From the NCBI RefSeq assembly GCF_050948175.1, contig NC_135194.1, positions 10,160,033 through 10,224,032 of the forward strand: a stretch of 64,000 nucleotides of DNA. The letters are read 5' to 3'. Numbering within the stretch: position 1 is the stretch's first letter; every line of letters starts with the position of its first letter. A program made the position numbers and the translations under genes. The notes under the pieces are model-generated. The model saw nothing but the letters and a program-made list of their open reading frames with translations, was not told the origin of the DNA and ran no database searches. Positions 37,333 to 47,760 of the stretch are shown here, piece after piece. This stretch comes from Xylocopa sonorina. Its lineage: Eukaryota > Arthropoda > Insecta > Hymenoptera > Apidae.

Positions 37333-39880
37333 GTAGACCTCACGACCTTTGCCAAGATTTAAAAGATGTATGGTACATTCTCCGTGATATCGAACAACTT
37401 TCGCTCAACACCTGCTCTAAAACACACCGCGAATTTAAAGAGTTTCGTCCCAACAAGAGCGCATAAAATATTGAAACCTCCGCAGTACAAATGTTTTATT
37501 ACGTAGCTCCCAATAAAGTTCGCCTCGCCAGTGAATTTTATTACCGCGTATATACGACCGTCGCCCATTCGCCTTTAAAAGAAACGGGCTCATTAGTCAA
37601 TCGTTTCGAAATAAAAAGATAAATAATTACGCCCATAAATCTCTTTCGCGTGTCATTAATATAATCATTTACAAATCGCTGGAGATAACACCACCTCGAC
37701 AGATAAATCCTCTTAATCGAGCAAGCACTTTTACGCGGATCTATTTAACGACACTCGTCACAATATTTCTAAACATGCGTAACAAGTAATTCAATTTATT
37801 TCTCGTATCCTCGAATGAAACATACCGTACCGGGAACAGAACTATTCCCCCAAGGCTGCGTATTCCACTGTTGGCTCCATTGGACACCGCGAGAGTACCG
37901 TTTCCTTCGTACACGAGGCAATTCAACAGGATAACGCGTCGCGATAAAATTCGCATTTAAATTCCTCGAGCCGCGACCGTCGCAATTATCGTTACTTCCT
38001 CGGAGACTTGTTAAATTCGCGGCTAGCACCAACGTCGAGGATCATCGACTGACAATCAATAATACGAAAGGAGCGCGTCCACTTTCCAGAAGGAACAAAG
38101 TTTATCCTTCGAGCGGGGAAGACGATCGAAGGTATCGCTGCCAGGGTAGACTTCCTCGTTCGTTATTTTACTCGTATCGGCAAGAAATACCAGGCCAACG
38201 AAGCTCTAACGCGTAAACCTCCGGGCGATAAAGCTTATAGTGAAATTCCTTGGCACATAACCGGTAGAAGAACCGGTATGCCTCGTTACACTTTTATGCG
38301 TTCGAACTGTCGTCGAACAGTCGAGCAGCGATAGCTTCTTCCTAGTGGCGTCATCGTAGCCAACCGCCATAGCCCTCACTTTTAATGCAAATCTTCATAA
38401 TACGAGCAAACGCGACATTCTTACGCTCGAATATCTATCGGATCGAATATCGCATTTTTCTCGGTTCTGCGCGGATTCGTTCGCCGCGCGCGTCTCCCTA
38501 TATACACGTTCGTGCGTTTATAGAGTCGTTTCGTGCAATTATCGAGTTTCTACGGTACCATTAAGCTGTAATGGGGTTCACCGCGCGCATTGCGTTCCCT
38601 GTCAATGTGGAACTGTTAGAACGCTACTCGAGAGGGCGTGGGATCGTAAAAAGGGCTCGTTTGATAGAATCTTTTATTGTCGTCTGTATGTATCTCCACT
38701 GGTCTTTTGCGTACGATATAAAACTCAGCTGGCAGTCGTAGTATGATATCGTAATAAAGTATACTAAAGCCCTCCACTCGAGTAAGTACATGCTCATAGT
38801 AATTGGTATATCTGTCTTGTTCTCTTGGTAGTTTTCGTCCCATTTTTCGCGTTACGTTTCAATTATAGAAACGTAGACTCGAAAATTTTATAATTTAAGC
38901 TGTAAAATACAAGCGTTTAAGTATTTATATTTAAATACGTCCATCAGATGACAGTACTTCTCTTTTATTACAATTTTACATCTGTAAAATCATTGTGTAC
39001 GACGTAACGGATTGAAATTGTGGAATAAAAGGCTGTAAAAGGTTGTTACATAATGTCACAATGATTTAACGTGATGTAACGTCAAGATAAAAGGAAGTAA
39101 ACAATTTTACATGAAAATCAATGGTTAAAAACATGCATACAGAATCAATATACAATGTACAAATTAACGAAATCAGAATTTAAAGATATGGTAGACTGTT
39201 TTCAGATGCTTTTTTAGAGTGGCTGCTCCTAAGTTTTTATTCAACTGACTCATAATTGATGATATCTACTTTCATGTGCGTTTTTTTTTTAGACCCGTGG
39301 ACTCCTTTAATTTTTTAGCCAGTCGATTTATCGTGAACGTTGTCGATACCGTGTGACAAAATAGCCCCGATGCACCATCGAGCAGAAACCGGTACGTTCC
39401 ATCACTTTTATCGTCTAAAGCGTGCATCAAATATTCGACGAGGTTTGGCGAGGTCGAGCATAAATTACGCGATATACGTAGCATGAATTTTTGAAGGAGC
39501 GCGTTAACCGGGAAACCAGTTCGTCGCAATCATTATGTACATGACCGACACGCCTCGTTTATTACTAAACAGAAAAACAGATAATACGTTGTTTACCTTC
39601 GCAGAATCCTCTAAAAACCATGATAAATTACGTGATTAACGATAAAATGATTATCAAGATGTCTGATAACGGACGTAAGAAGTGCACTTTAACGCTGAAA
39701 AAAAACGTTTCGTCGTGATAGCACCTACTGCAGAGAATGTCCGACCGAGCACGAGACGAAAATTTGAATACCCACGCGATTTTCTCTAATTTCTCATATT
39801 TAAATGCCTCGTACAAATTTCCAAAATGATTCGTATTCCGTAATATTTCGTAATAAAACTGTGCACGCACAATTTTAGAG
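37333..39880. other. non-coding stretch, alternating GC-moderate and AT-rich
   Basis: 38860-39250 is AT-rich. No gene, RNA or repeat recognised; frames are short. Confidence 0.6.
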
Positions 39881-41150
39881 AAACGCAGGGAAATATTCTT
39901 TGTACAATCGTATTACGTTAAGAAAATGAATCGAGGTGAATATTTAAGATAGAAAAATTGTAAAACCAGAAGCAGGGGTGAGTATGGGGGCGAGTAGTAG
40001 GTCGACGTACCTCCAGCTAATACAGGAAACTCCCCTTATGCACTGTGACGTCAAAATTCTCGAATATTGAGGTACACGGCGCGCGCTGTCTGATCGACGT
40101 GTATTGCTGTTGAAAGATCAAACCAGAAGGGGAATAGGGCCACTATATGGATGAGAGGAAAGTGGAGGAAGATAGCTCGAACGTGGTTTCGAGGAAATGA
40201 TAAATTCATGCATCGATATTACCAGAAATAGTTGGCGTTTCTCTCCTAAACGATGAATAATACAAAAAGAAAATAAGGGACGATGAGAATTTATGGTATT
40301 TTATAAATAATACAGAATATTTTTCAGAGGACCAATACGTCGTGTACAGCTGCACTTTTATTCTCAATAACGTATAAAAAGTGACGAAAATCTTTTCATC
40401 AGAAAATGCTGCGGGTAAAAGAAATTGATATATATTGCTATTTATAAGATATCATAAATCTGGCCTGACAGTTTAATTCCCGGAACTGCTACGTAATGGT
40501 ACACAGTGACTTGGTTGTAATCGCGTTTGCACGTGTATTAAACTGGTACGTGCGTAGACCGCAAGTACTCAGAGTCATCTATTACATCGTTAACTATTAT
40601 GAAAACAATGAAGATCTGCGGCTAAACTATGACGTAAAAACGAGATCCTGTGGTGAGACACTTTCCGAGTAAAAAATCGATCGCCCAATTAGATCATCCC
40701 GCGCATTCATCCGACTTAAGCGCCTCAGCTTCTCCCAAAAGAATGCGTCAAAGAATGCACTAAGGGGATGAAGATTTCCCGACACCGCTGATATTCAGCA
40801 TAATGTGACAGAGGGACTTAACAGTATTCCAGGAATGGGAACACTCTATAACCTATTCGACAATTTGGAATTCCCAAAATGCATTTTTTCTACATACAAA
40901 TCAAGAATTGGATCGCCACACCCATTGCACTCGCTTTTTCCAGAAATAAAAGTAAAGAGTTTATACAGAGATTGAAAGCAAAGATAATATATCGTATCTC
41001 CATTCCCTTATCACATCCCAGAGCATCAATAATATTTATTACATATCTCTTCGATTTTAAATATTCCCTATCGAACCACAACTAACATTTCTCAAAAACT
41101 TATTTCACCCATTCTATAAACAACTCTTACCTGGCACTTCGAATCCAGCT
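39881..41150. other. AT-rich non-coding stretch
   Basis: No supportable feature. CTTACCTGGC near 41125 resembles the U1 snRNA 5' end but the match does not extend. Confidence 0.55.
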
Positions 41151-42990
41151 AACAATAGCCCACCTCCGAACCCTTCCGCCCACCCACGTCCCCGATCCGA
41201 AAACCTCCACAGCTATCTTTAAATCCCATTATATAACCCACCCCATAACACGCCGCGCGCTGCAACCGCCTCTCAAACAGAGTCTCCACTCAGAAAACCA
41301 TTTCCCAATTCGAAACCACGCTCGCATCTCTGATTCGCAACCACGAAACGCAACGTTCCACGCAACGGTTCCACGCAACTTTCCACGGGTCCAGTTTTTC
41401 GTACGGTGCCGAAAAGGTCGCGCAAAGATCGGCGTCTCTCGTCCGCTTGGGCAGGAATGCCGTGGTTCCGGCGTGTCCCGCGATAAAGGCCCGTAGTAAA
41501 ATTCCTGGCCGCGTGCACGCAGCGCAGGACGGCGCCCGGTGTGCACGCCCCCACCTCACGGTCCCTGAACGGTCGCCAAATGGTCGGCGACTAACGACGA
41601 CCCGGAGTGCAGTAGGTATACTCCGTACCTACTACGGAGCGAGGAGCCAGTGGCGTGCAGCACGCAGCGACAACGGGCACAGAGGGACGCGTGCTTGCTA
41701 CAGTACGCCGGCACGCGGCCACCAGCGCCGGCAGAAGTTTCGCGTGTTCACGGGAACGGACGGGCAGACGGCCTCTCGGCGTCGGCCACGACTCGACCGC
41801 TTTGCCCCGCGCCCGCCTCGCCCCGCCGCCGCCGACGAAACCCGCCGGGGCCGTTCCAAACTTCTCCAGGAACAACCGAGAAACGAGCGGAACGCCGCTC
41901 GGATTACCTGCGCGCTGCTTTCGGTCCTCTCCTCTCACCTGGTACCAACAGTGGATCCGCGGAGAGGCGCCCGATTTCAGCCTGGCCTGGCAGACGTCGA
42001 CCGTTTTCCGCGACGACCACCACGCGACTTCGCTCTCGCGACGACATCGAGAGACGTAGACACGTAGTTACGCGTTACCAAAGAGTATCCGCGTTGGTCC
42101 CACCGTTGGGACGCGGTTCGATCCTTTTCTCATCGTGCGCAGGAAGTGAGAGCCACTCGTCGCGGTGCAGTGATTCTACTGGTTTTAAACGGTTTAATCG
42201 GTTCGCGGAGATCGTCCCTCTCGCCTGTCTTCTTCCCCGTTACGGGGATCTGTTAAAATCGAACGTGACGGAGGAGCAGTGGCGAGCCACTCGGACGCTT
42301 CCGAGTACACGGACGACGCGATCCGGCTTTGGAGCGTGTGGCAGGATCGGGACGGACCATTCGGGCCGGTCTGGGGGCCCAGTCGCCTTGCAGCGGTTTC
42401 GTGGAATCGTAAAGAAAAGGATACTTGTCGGGGAGCTTCAGGTCAACTTCGTGAAACCGTAGACCCGCAGGTGGATTCCGCGTACCCTAATCCGACGCGT
42501 TCCCTCCGACACACGTACAGCTGGGACGAGTAAACCGCGTCTTAAACGTGCTGCTGTGTCACGTGTTTCCTTCCACCGAGTTACACCGGTCACGCTAGTC
42601 ATTATTGGACAGGGACGAGGCATTTGCATCGCGCGAAGGACGGCTGATTCACGCGCCTCGCGCGACAACCGAAAATCCCTCTGCCAGAGGATCCTCGTAA
42701 GTGTCGAGCATTGTTTCCTCTCGCTGACTTTGGAGTCCACTGTTCCCGTTGCGGTTGAAGAACGCTGCTATTTAACGTTGTTGCGAGTGGCACTGCGATT
42801 TAAAACGACGCTTGGATATTCGATGTCTCGATGGTGAACGGTGAAATTGGAAAGATCATATAGTGGGACTGGATGCGCTGCAGCGTTGGATCCTAGGTAC
42901 ATTGGCGGACGACTGTTGGACCGTTAGCAAGCTCTGGGAGCATTCTTCCGTGTCATCAGGCGTTACGAGCCGCGTCGAGTCGTCCAGCCA
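41151..42990. other. strong CG-dense GC-rich block (candidate promoter/untranslated region)
   Basis: The longest strongly GC-rich stretch in the window, densest at 41440-42540. It holds very long plus-strand open frames (206, 270 and 134 codons). All three start at GTG or TTG, the 270-codon one has no internal Met, and their composition is Arg/Pro/Ser/Thr-rich. They are best explained by scarcity of A/T-rich stop codons. CACGTG lies near 42557 and a perfect GTAAGT donor-type hexamer at 42697-42702. A first exon or promoter of a gene on the plus strand is plausible; no start site can be fixed. Confidence 0.35.
41611..41633. repeat. perfect 8-bp inverted repeat (hairpin)
   Basis: AGTAGGTA (41611-41618) pairs exactly with TACCTACT (41626-41633), with a seven-base loop. 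It lies inside the GC-rich block. Confidence 0.6.
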
Positions 42991-42993
42991 CTT

Positions 42994-43033
42994 CGCGTAT
43001 ATATATACACACATATACGTACGTATATATACG
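42994..43033. repeat. 40-nt strictly alternating pyrimidine-purine tract
   Basis: CGCG followed by mixed TA, CA and CG steps without a single break for 40 bases, including TACGTACGTA. Such tracts favour Z-DNA or cruciform extrusion under negative supercoiling. It may equally be a compound TA/CA/CG microsatellite. Confidence 0.9.
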
Positions 43034-44655
43034 GAAGCTCGCATTCTTGGTTCTGCTAATTAATGCGTAATTAACGGATCGTAATCCGTGCAACAGGGAG
43101 TCACGCTGGAGGCGAATAGCGCGATTTCACAGGAATTCAATCGCGTCGTCCGCGCTCGTGGACACGTGACGTATTTTGGGAACAAATGGCGCGCGGTTAG
43201 AGCGATGCCGGCGCGTTGGTTTTCGAGCAACGTTCGTGAACAGTGCGATTTATTTCGGTATATGTGAACAGTGCAGGTGATTTATCGGCGTGCAGTAGAT
43301 GTAAAGTAAATTTTCGGAAATATATCGTTGACAGGTGTGGACGGTGCATACAAATGGGACCGCGGGAGTGTGACGACTTTTAACGACTCCCCAAGAATTG
43401 GAATTCGTAAGACACAGGCGAGGATCGTCGTTTCCCAGGCAGAAATAGAGAACAAGTGAATCAAACGAATCTCCAATTGTCCACGCACGAGTTAAGATGA
43501 ATTTCATCGATCGATCGCTCATCCACGGCTCTAAAATTCCCAAAATAACATCAAACTTCGATTCTCAATAAATCCTACATATCTCTCGCGCGTCATCAAA
43601 TTAATTCAACGAGTCGCGATATCCATTGTATTCAACGACTCAAGATCGAATCGAGCTGATATCTGCGAGCAACGCGCCACTATCATTCGGAAACAGAATC
43701 CAATAAACCGAAGAAAGCGACCGCTTTCACTCGCCCGCGTTTCATCGCAGGTATTCCCTATCCCGCGGGAATGTGTCGACGCCAAACAAATTTCACCTAT
43801 CCGCGTTCCCATTCGCACGGCTCAAACGACGAGCGTAGCAGCGAGCAGGACATAAACAGGGAGCAGCAGCTAGCGCGGGCCCACCGTTCGACCGGTCTCG
43901 TTTCCCACTAACGCTGGATTGACAGTTAATGACTCGAATCGCCTGGCTCGAGTTGCGCCAGTTGCGCGCGCGCGGCCCAAGAAGATCGCGTGAACCGGTA
44001 GCGCAAACAGCGGTAGCGTTCGTCGGAACCGCGACAGAGGAGCGGCTGGACGGAACGCGGTCGTGCAAATTGCCCTCGGCTCGAAAGTAACTGGGGAATC
44101 GGTGATTACCGCGCTGTGTATTATTGGCTATACTAACGAAGGATTTCGTCGCTCCGTTACCAACGATTTCACCCTGGAAGCCACGTTTACGTCGACGATT
44201 ATCGGGCGAGGCACGCGTGCGATCGGACAAGTGCGACGAAAAGAGTCTGGCATCGATCGAGACCAGTGGTAAACACGTTGCGCGTGTCTTCGCGTGCCTC
44301 TATGTGCGTGGGTGACTGTGGACGCGTTTAAAAAGCGGGAATACGTCGAATAAAAATGGATGAGGCGGGAGAGAAGATCGTTGGGCGGAGTGGTTGAACC
44401 GTTCCGAGGAGGAACGCGGCAGACGAATATTTATACACGCGGAACGCATTTATTTGGGGCACGCGCGAAGTATTCGCACGGTTGGTACGTTCTGGCAAGT
44501 GTTACGCAGGGAAATACGGATCGACACGGTTCGGGGGTTGTTAAATAATAGACGGGGTGCAGTCGCGTGAGGGGTGGAAAGTGTTTTCGCGCGAGGCACG
44601 CCACTTCCGCCCGCGGGAATGTCCAATTTTTCGCGGACGTTCGCCAGCGAGGAGA
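43034..44655. other. GC-moderate to GC-rich non-coding stretch
   Basis: 43800-44650 is CG-dense with mirrored frames up to 145 codons (43793-44230 minus), unrecognised. 43500-43720 is AT-richer. Confidence 0.45.
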
Positions 44656-44659
44656 TTTA

Positions 44660-44867
44660 ATGGGAGATTCGACGCTGATGAAAGAAAGATGCGTGAGTAA
44701 CTTGGTATTTTCTTTTTTTTTTTATTATGGGATCTCGTTCGTTGTCCATGGTCTATATCATAATGAATTACATATTCCATCGTTAGGTAAAATTATTTAG
44801 CTTAACAATCTCTTAATTGCAATCAGAATTTCTCCAATTTCGAAATTATTTCGAGATTAGAAATTGG
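44660..44867. repeat. interspersed repeat pair, copy 1
   Basis: Matches 47526-47760 in the same orientation through ordered blocks: GAGATTTA..GGGAG..TCGA, an 11-base T run (44713-44723), ATCGTTAGGTAAA near 44779, then TCTCTTAAT.GCAATCAGAATTTCT and CAATTT. Spacing between blocks differs by indels. A T run at one side could be the A-tail of a minus-strand retroposed element. Copy 1 starts at the edge of the GC-rich block. Confidence 0.7.
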
Positions 44868-45026
44868 CTTAAACAAATGTGAAATCCATTTACAAGGATA
44901 TATACAACGTTATATGATTAATAAATGAGGAACAAATGTAAATATTAGTCCAACACGAACGAAAGCAAAAGCAATGTGTTATTAATCGTGAAACGTTCTT
45001 AGTAAAATATTACTGTGATATATACA

Positions 45027-45064
45027 GTGTGTATATATATATATATATATACGTACATGTACAC
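45027..45064. repeat. TA microsatellite within a 38-nt alternating purine-pyrimidine tract
   Basis: GTGTG, then about ten TA units, then CGTACATGTACAC, with strict alternation for 38 bases. It is similar in kind to 42994-43033. Confidence 0.9.
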
Positions 45065-46025
45065 CACGTTTAGCAATTAAAATACAAAAATGTAGAATCG
45101 TATTTGATTTACACGCGCACAAATAAAATGTTTCTCCGTTCCGAAATACTTGGTTCATTAATGCGGTACATTACACGCAATTCGATTCAGCCGGTATATT
45201 TTCGTTATTTATTTTTCTCTCGTGCCTTCGGTATATAGCATAACCGGTTTCGCCGTGTATACGTAATTATTCCTCACAAACTAGTCAAGGTAAGACAAGG
45301 TTGCTCATATGCCTGAGTTACAGGAAATAAAGTAACGTTGAACTTGAATTTTCGCCCAAGTTATTACGTATAAAACTATACGCGTCGTTGCTTTCTTTTC
45401 GTATTACCGGCATTACCATAATGTAACGTTTCATCAACGCCTTATCCTACATTTTAATCCGCGGTTTAATCGCGAAATCGCCGCGCATACGTTATTAAGC
45501 GATCCCGTTCCCGCCGGGCGGGTATCAACTTTTCGAAGACAAGAGCATGAAGTTTAATTATGAAACTTTACGATTTCTAATTCACGGAAATAGAATTTCA
45601 TTTCCGAACGAATGAAATTGACCTACTTATTAAAATGTCAGAAATGCACGGCACCGATATTATACTCGCTAGAACCCGGTAAATTCGAAACAATTTTAAT
45701 AACCCATTTATTCGTCTTAATCGAAACTAAAATTTAATTAATTCGATAGACGTGTAAATAAAATGCTTTTTCGTCTCTGCAAGTGAAAACCAATCAAACA
45801 AAAAAGCAGAGCTGCAGTTCTATCAATGCGACCATGACAAAATTAATAAATTCATAAGCATTCCTTCATATATAGTGCGAACGTATTTGCATACACCGTT
45901 TTACAACGTACGATTGCCGATCGAAGCGGCGATCAATCATCGATTCATAATTGAAACGACACTCAACCGTGCCCATTATTCACCCAGATAAATACGAACC
46001 AAAATAGCACCGTCTGTTGGTGGCT
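45065..46025. other. AT-rich non-coding stretch with small dyads
   Basis: Includes AAGTTT-N7-AAACTT near 45551 and GGAAAT-N8-ATTTCC near 45587, both perfect six-base inverted repeats. No gene recognised. Confidence 0.5.
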
Positions 46026-46026
46026 G

Positions 46027-46166
46027 AAAAAAAAAAAAAGAAAAAAACGGAACACGATAACGTCCAATTATTTTTTGCCAACCGCTCCAGCCAAGTGCGG
46101 TTGGGCACCGCAAAAACGGCGCGGGAATAAGAAGAAAAAGAAGAAAAAAAAAAGGAAAAAGAAAAC
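46027..46166. repeat. A-rich and AAG-rich low-complexity sequence
   Basis: Thirteen A at 46027-46039 with an A-rich continuation to 46047, and a purine-only AAG/A tract at about 46131-46166. The frames through it give poly-Phe on the minus strand, which is an artefact. Confidence 0.8.
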
Positions 46167-46367
46167 GGGAGGAACATCGGCTCGCGAGACAAAAGTGACA
46201 GACAGAAAACACGGTTATTAAGAGACGTCGGGCGTAGAGAGGAAAAAATGAAGCCACGTCTGCGTTACTGTGGTATCTACACACACGCCAGTTAAGAATT
46301 TCGTATAAGAACCAGGCTGAACGAGATACCAGTCCGCCCACCATATTTGTTCGTTTGATCGTTATGA

Positions 46368-46449
46368 AGGGAGAGAGAGAGAAAAAGCGAAGAGAGAAAA
46401 AAAAGAAAAGAAAAAAGGAACAGAAAAGGCGGGGAAAAGAAGCGGAACG
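46368..46449. repeat. GAGA and A/G purine tract
   Basis: Begins with five GA units (46371-46381) and continues almost only with purines for about 80 bases. GAGAG is the binding core of insect GAGA factor, and such tracts often mark promoters. TATA-like elements follow at 46546 and 46772. Confidence 0.8.
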
Positions 46450-46545
46450 GCGATGTTCGCTCGGAGCCTATTGATTCATCTCATCTTTCGTAGACTGCTT
46501 TCGATGCGGACCTTTGTCCGATCCTTCGGAACGAGCAGCATCTCT

Positions 46546-46553
46546 TATATAAG
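46546..46553. promoter_or_regulatory. TATA-like motif TATATAAG
   Basis: TATATAAG in an otherwise GC-moderate segment. The core is near-palindromic, so either strand could be intended. No good Initiator lies about 30 bases away on either side. Confidence 0.15.
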
Positions 46554-46771
46554 CCGTGGCCCCGCGCGTGTATGCGTGTGGCGCGCCAACAATTTCAAGT
46601 ATTCGAAAAGCCACTCGAACGGCCGCGGACGCCAACCATTCGAACCGACTCTTTTCGGGGCGCTCGAGTCGGTGGCGGGAAAAGAAGAACATTCAGGCGT
46701 TTGGGTCCCTAGTTTTAGGCTGAAGAAGGACGGGGCATCGTCTCGATTTCGCATCGGTGACGCCACGGTCT

Positions 46772-46831
46772 TATAAACAGGTCTAGACTGTTGGACTCCG
46801 TCAGCGTCACTCGACTGAAGCTACGCGGTCG
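46772..46831 (+). promoter_or_regulatory. candidate core promoter: TATAAA, spaced TCAGCG Initiator
   Basis: TATAAA at 46772-46777 is followed 31 bases later by the A of TCAGCG (A at 46803), the classical TATA-to-start spacing. TCAGCG matches the first four bases of the insect Initiator TCAGTY. GGTCG at 46827-46831 resembles a downstream promoter element but sits three bases too close. TGACGCCA lies just upstream. The GAGA tract is about 400 bases upstream. No downstream exon is identified, so this is a motif-level call. Confidence 0.2.
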
Positions 46832-46835
46832 AAAA

Positions 46836-47525
46836 ACCAGCGTGGCGTCAAAGCAAGGAAATACAGAACATCCTCTCCAAAAATACCAAAATTAACAAAT
46901 ATTTCTTACCGTTTAGAGTTTACTATCTTGATTTACTTCGATGTCCAAATTACTTAAGCGTAAAAACAACCACAGCAATACTCATAGCTAAAGCAGAAAT
47001 TAAAGAAGAATAAAAAAACGCTACTGTGTTAAGCAAAAGAGGCTTAACGTCTTCCTGTCGAAGGATCGAAAGAAAAAAGAAACGTGCACAGATTACATAA
47101 TCGAGCGTGCAACCATAAGCATCGAACGATTACGTCGCGAACGATGATTACACCGGTGACTAACAAAATGACCGACAACGGTGGTACCGCGAACGTACGT
47201 TGTCGATTACGTCTTACGTGTCATTAGTCGTCCCGCTTGTCTCTTTTATTCGCATGTTAATGAGACGAGAGAAAATAAATTGAAATAATAATGAGCGGTT
47301 GCCGGCTAACTACTTCCGTGGCACGTGAGAAAAGGGTTAACTTCGTTTCGTTCGGCGTACGGGCATTGCCAATAGCCATCAGAGGGTCCGCGGGTTGATT
47401 TAGGCCCGCTTTTTCTCGACGCGATGATTGTGGGAATCGCAACCAAGCTCCGTTGAAAAATCTCGCGAAGCGATGCGATTCTTCGTTCTAACGGAGCTGC
47501 GTTAATTGGAACGCGTTTGTGCAAA
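46836..47525. other. non-coding stretch
   Basis: Mostly AT-rich. GCGGG-N10-CCCGC followed by five T near 47390-47414 resembles a bacterial terminator, which is meaningless here. No gene seen. Confidence 0.55.
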
Positions 47526-47760
47526 GAGATTTAGGGAGTCGAATGTTTCTCATGCGGAGTGCATTGTGTTGGAAATGTTTAATTTTTGATGCAGTGGTAG
47601 AATTAAATTGATTTCAATCCCTATTTTTTTTTTTTGGTGAGATATTTTATTCTAATAAATTAGATATTACATCGTTAGGTAAATTCGTTCGATCCGATGG
47701 TCTCTTAATCGCAATCAGAATTTCTTCAATTTTATTGTTATCTCAAGATTAAAAATCGAC
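47526..47760. repeat. interspersed repeat pair, copy 2
   Basis: Partner of 44660-44867, same orientation. It has a T run of twelve at 47624-47635, then ATCGTTAGGTAAA at about 47671 and TCTCTTAATCGCAATCAG from 47701. It is longer than copy 1 because of about 50 extra bases left of the T run. Confidence 0.7.

Noticed and set aside
41120..41135. CTTACCTGGC, like the 5' end of U1 snRNA
   Set aside because: Match does not extend beyond ten bases and no snRNA structure follows.
41447..42462. Open frames of 206, 270 and 134 codons in the GC-rich block
   Set aside because: All start at GTG or TTG; the 270-codon frame has no internal Met; products are Arg/Pro/Ser/Thr-rich; they overlap one another in different frames. 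GC-richness explains the lack of stops.
45980..46344. Poly-Phe-containing minus-strand frames
   Set aside because: Produced by A/AAG low-complexity tracts read antisense.
47385..47415. GC hairpin followed by T run, terminator-like
   Set aside because: Rho-independent terminators are bacterial; nothing else here is bacterial.
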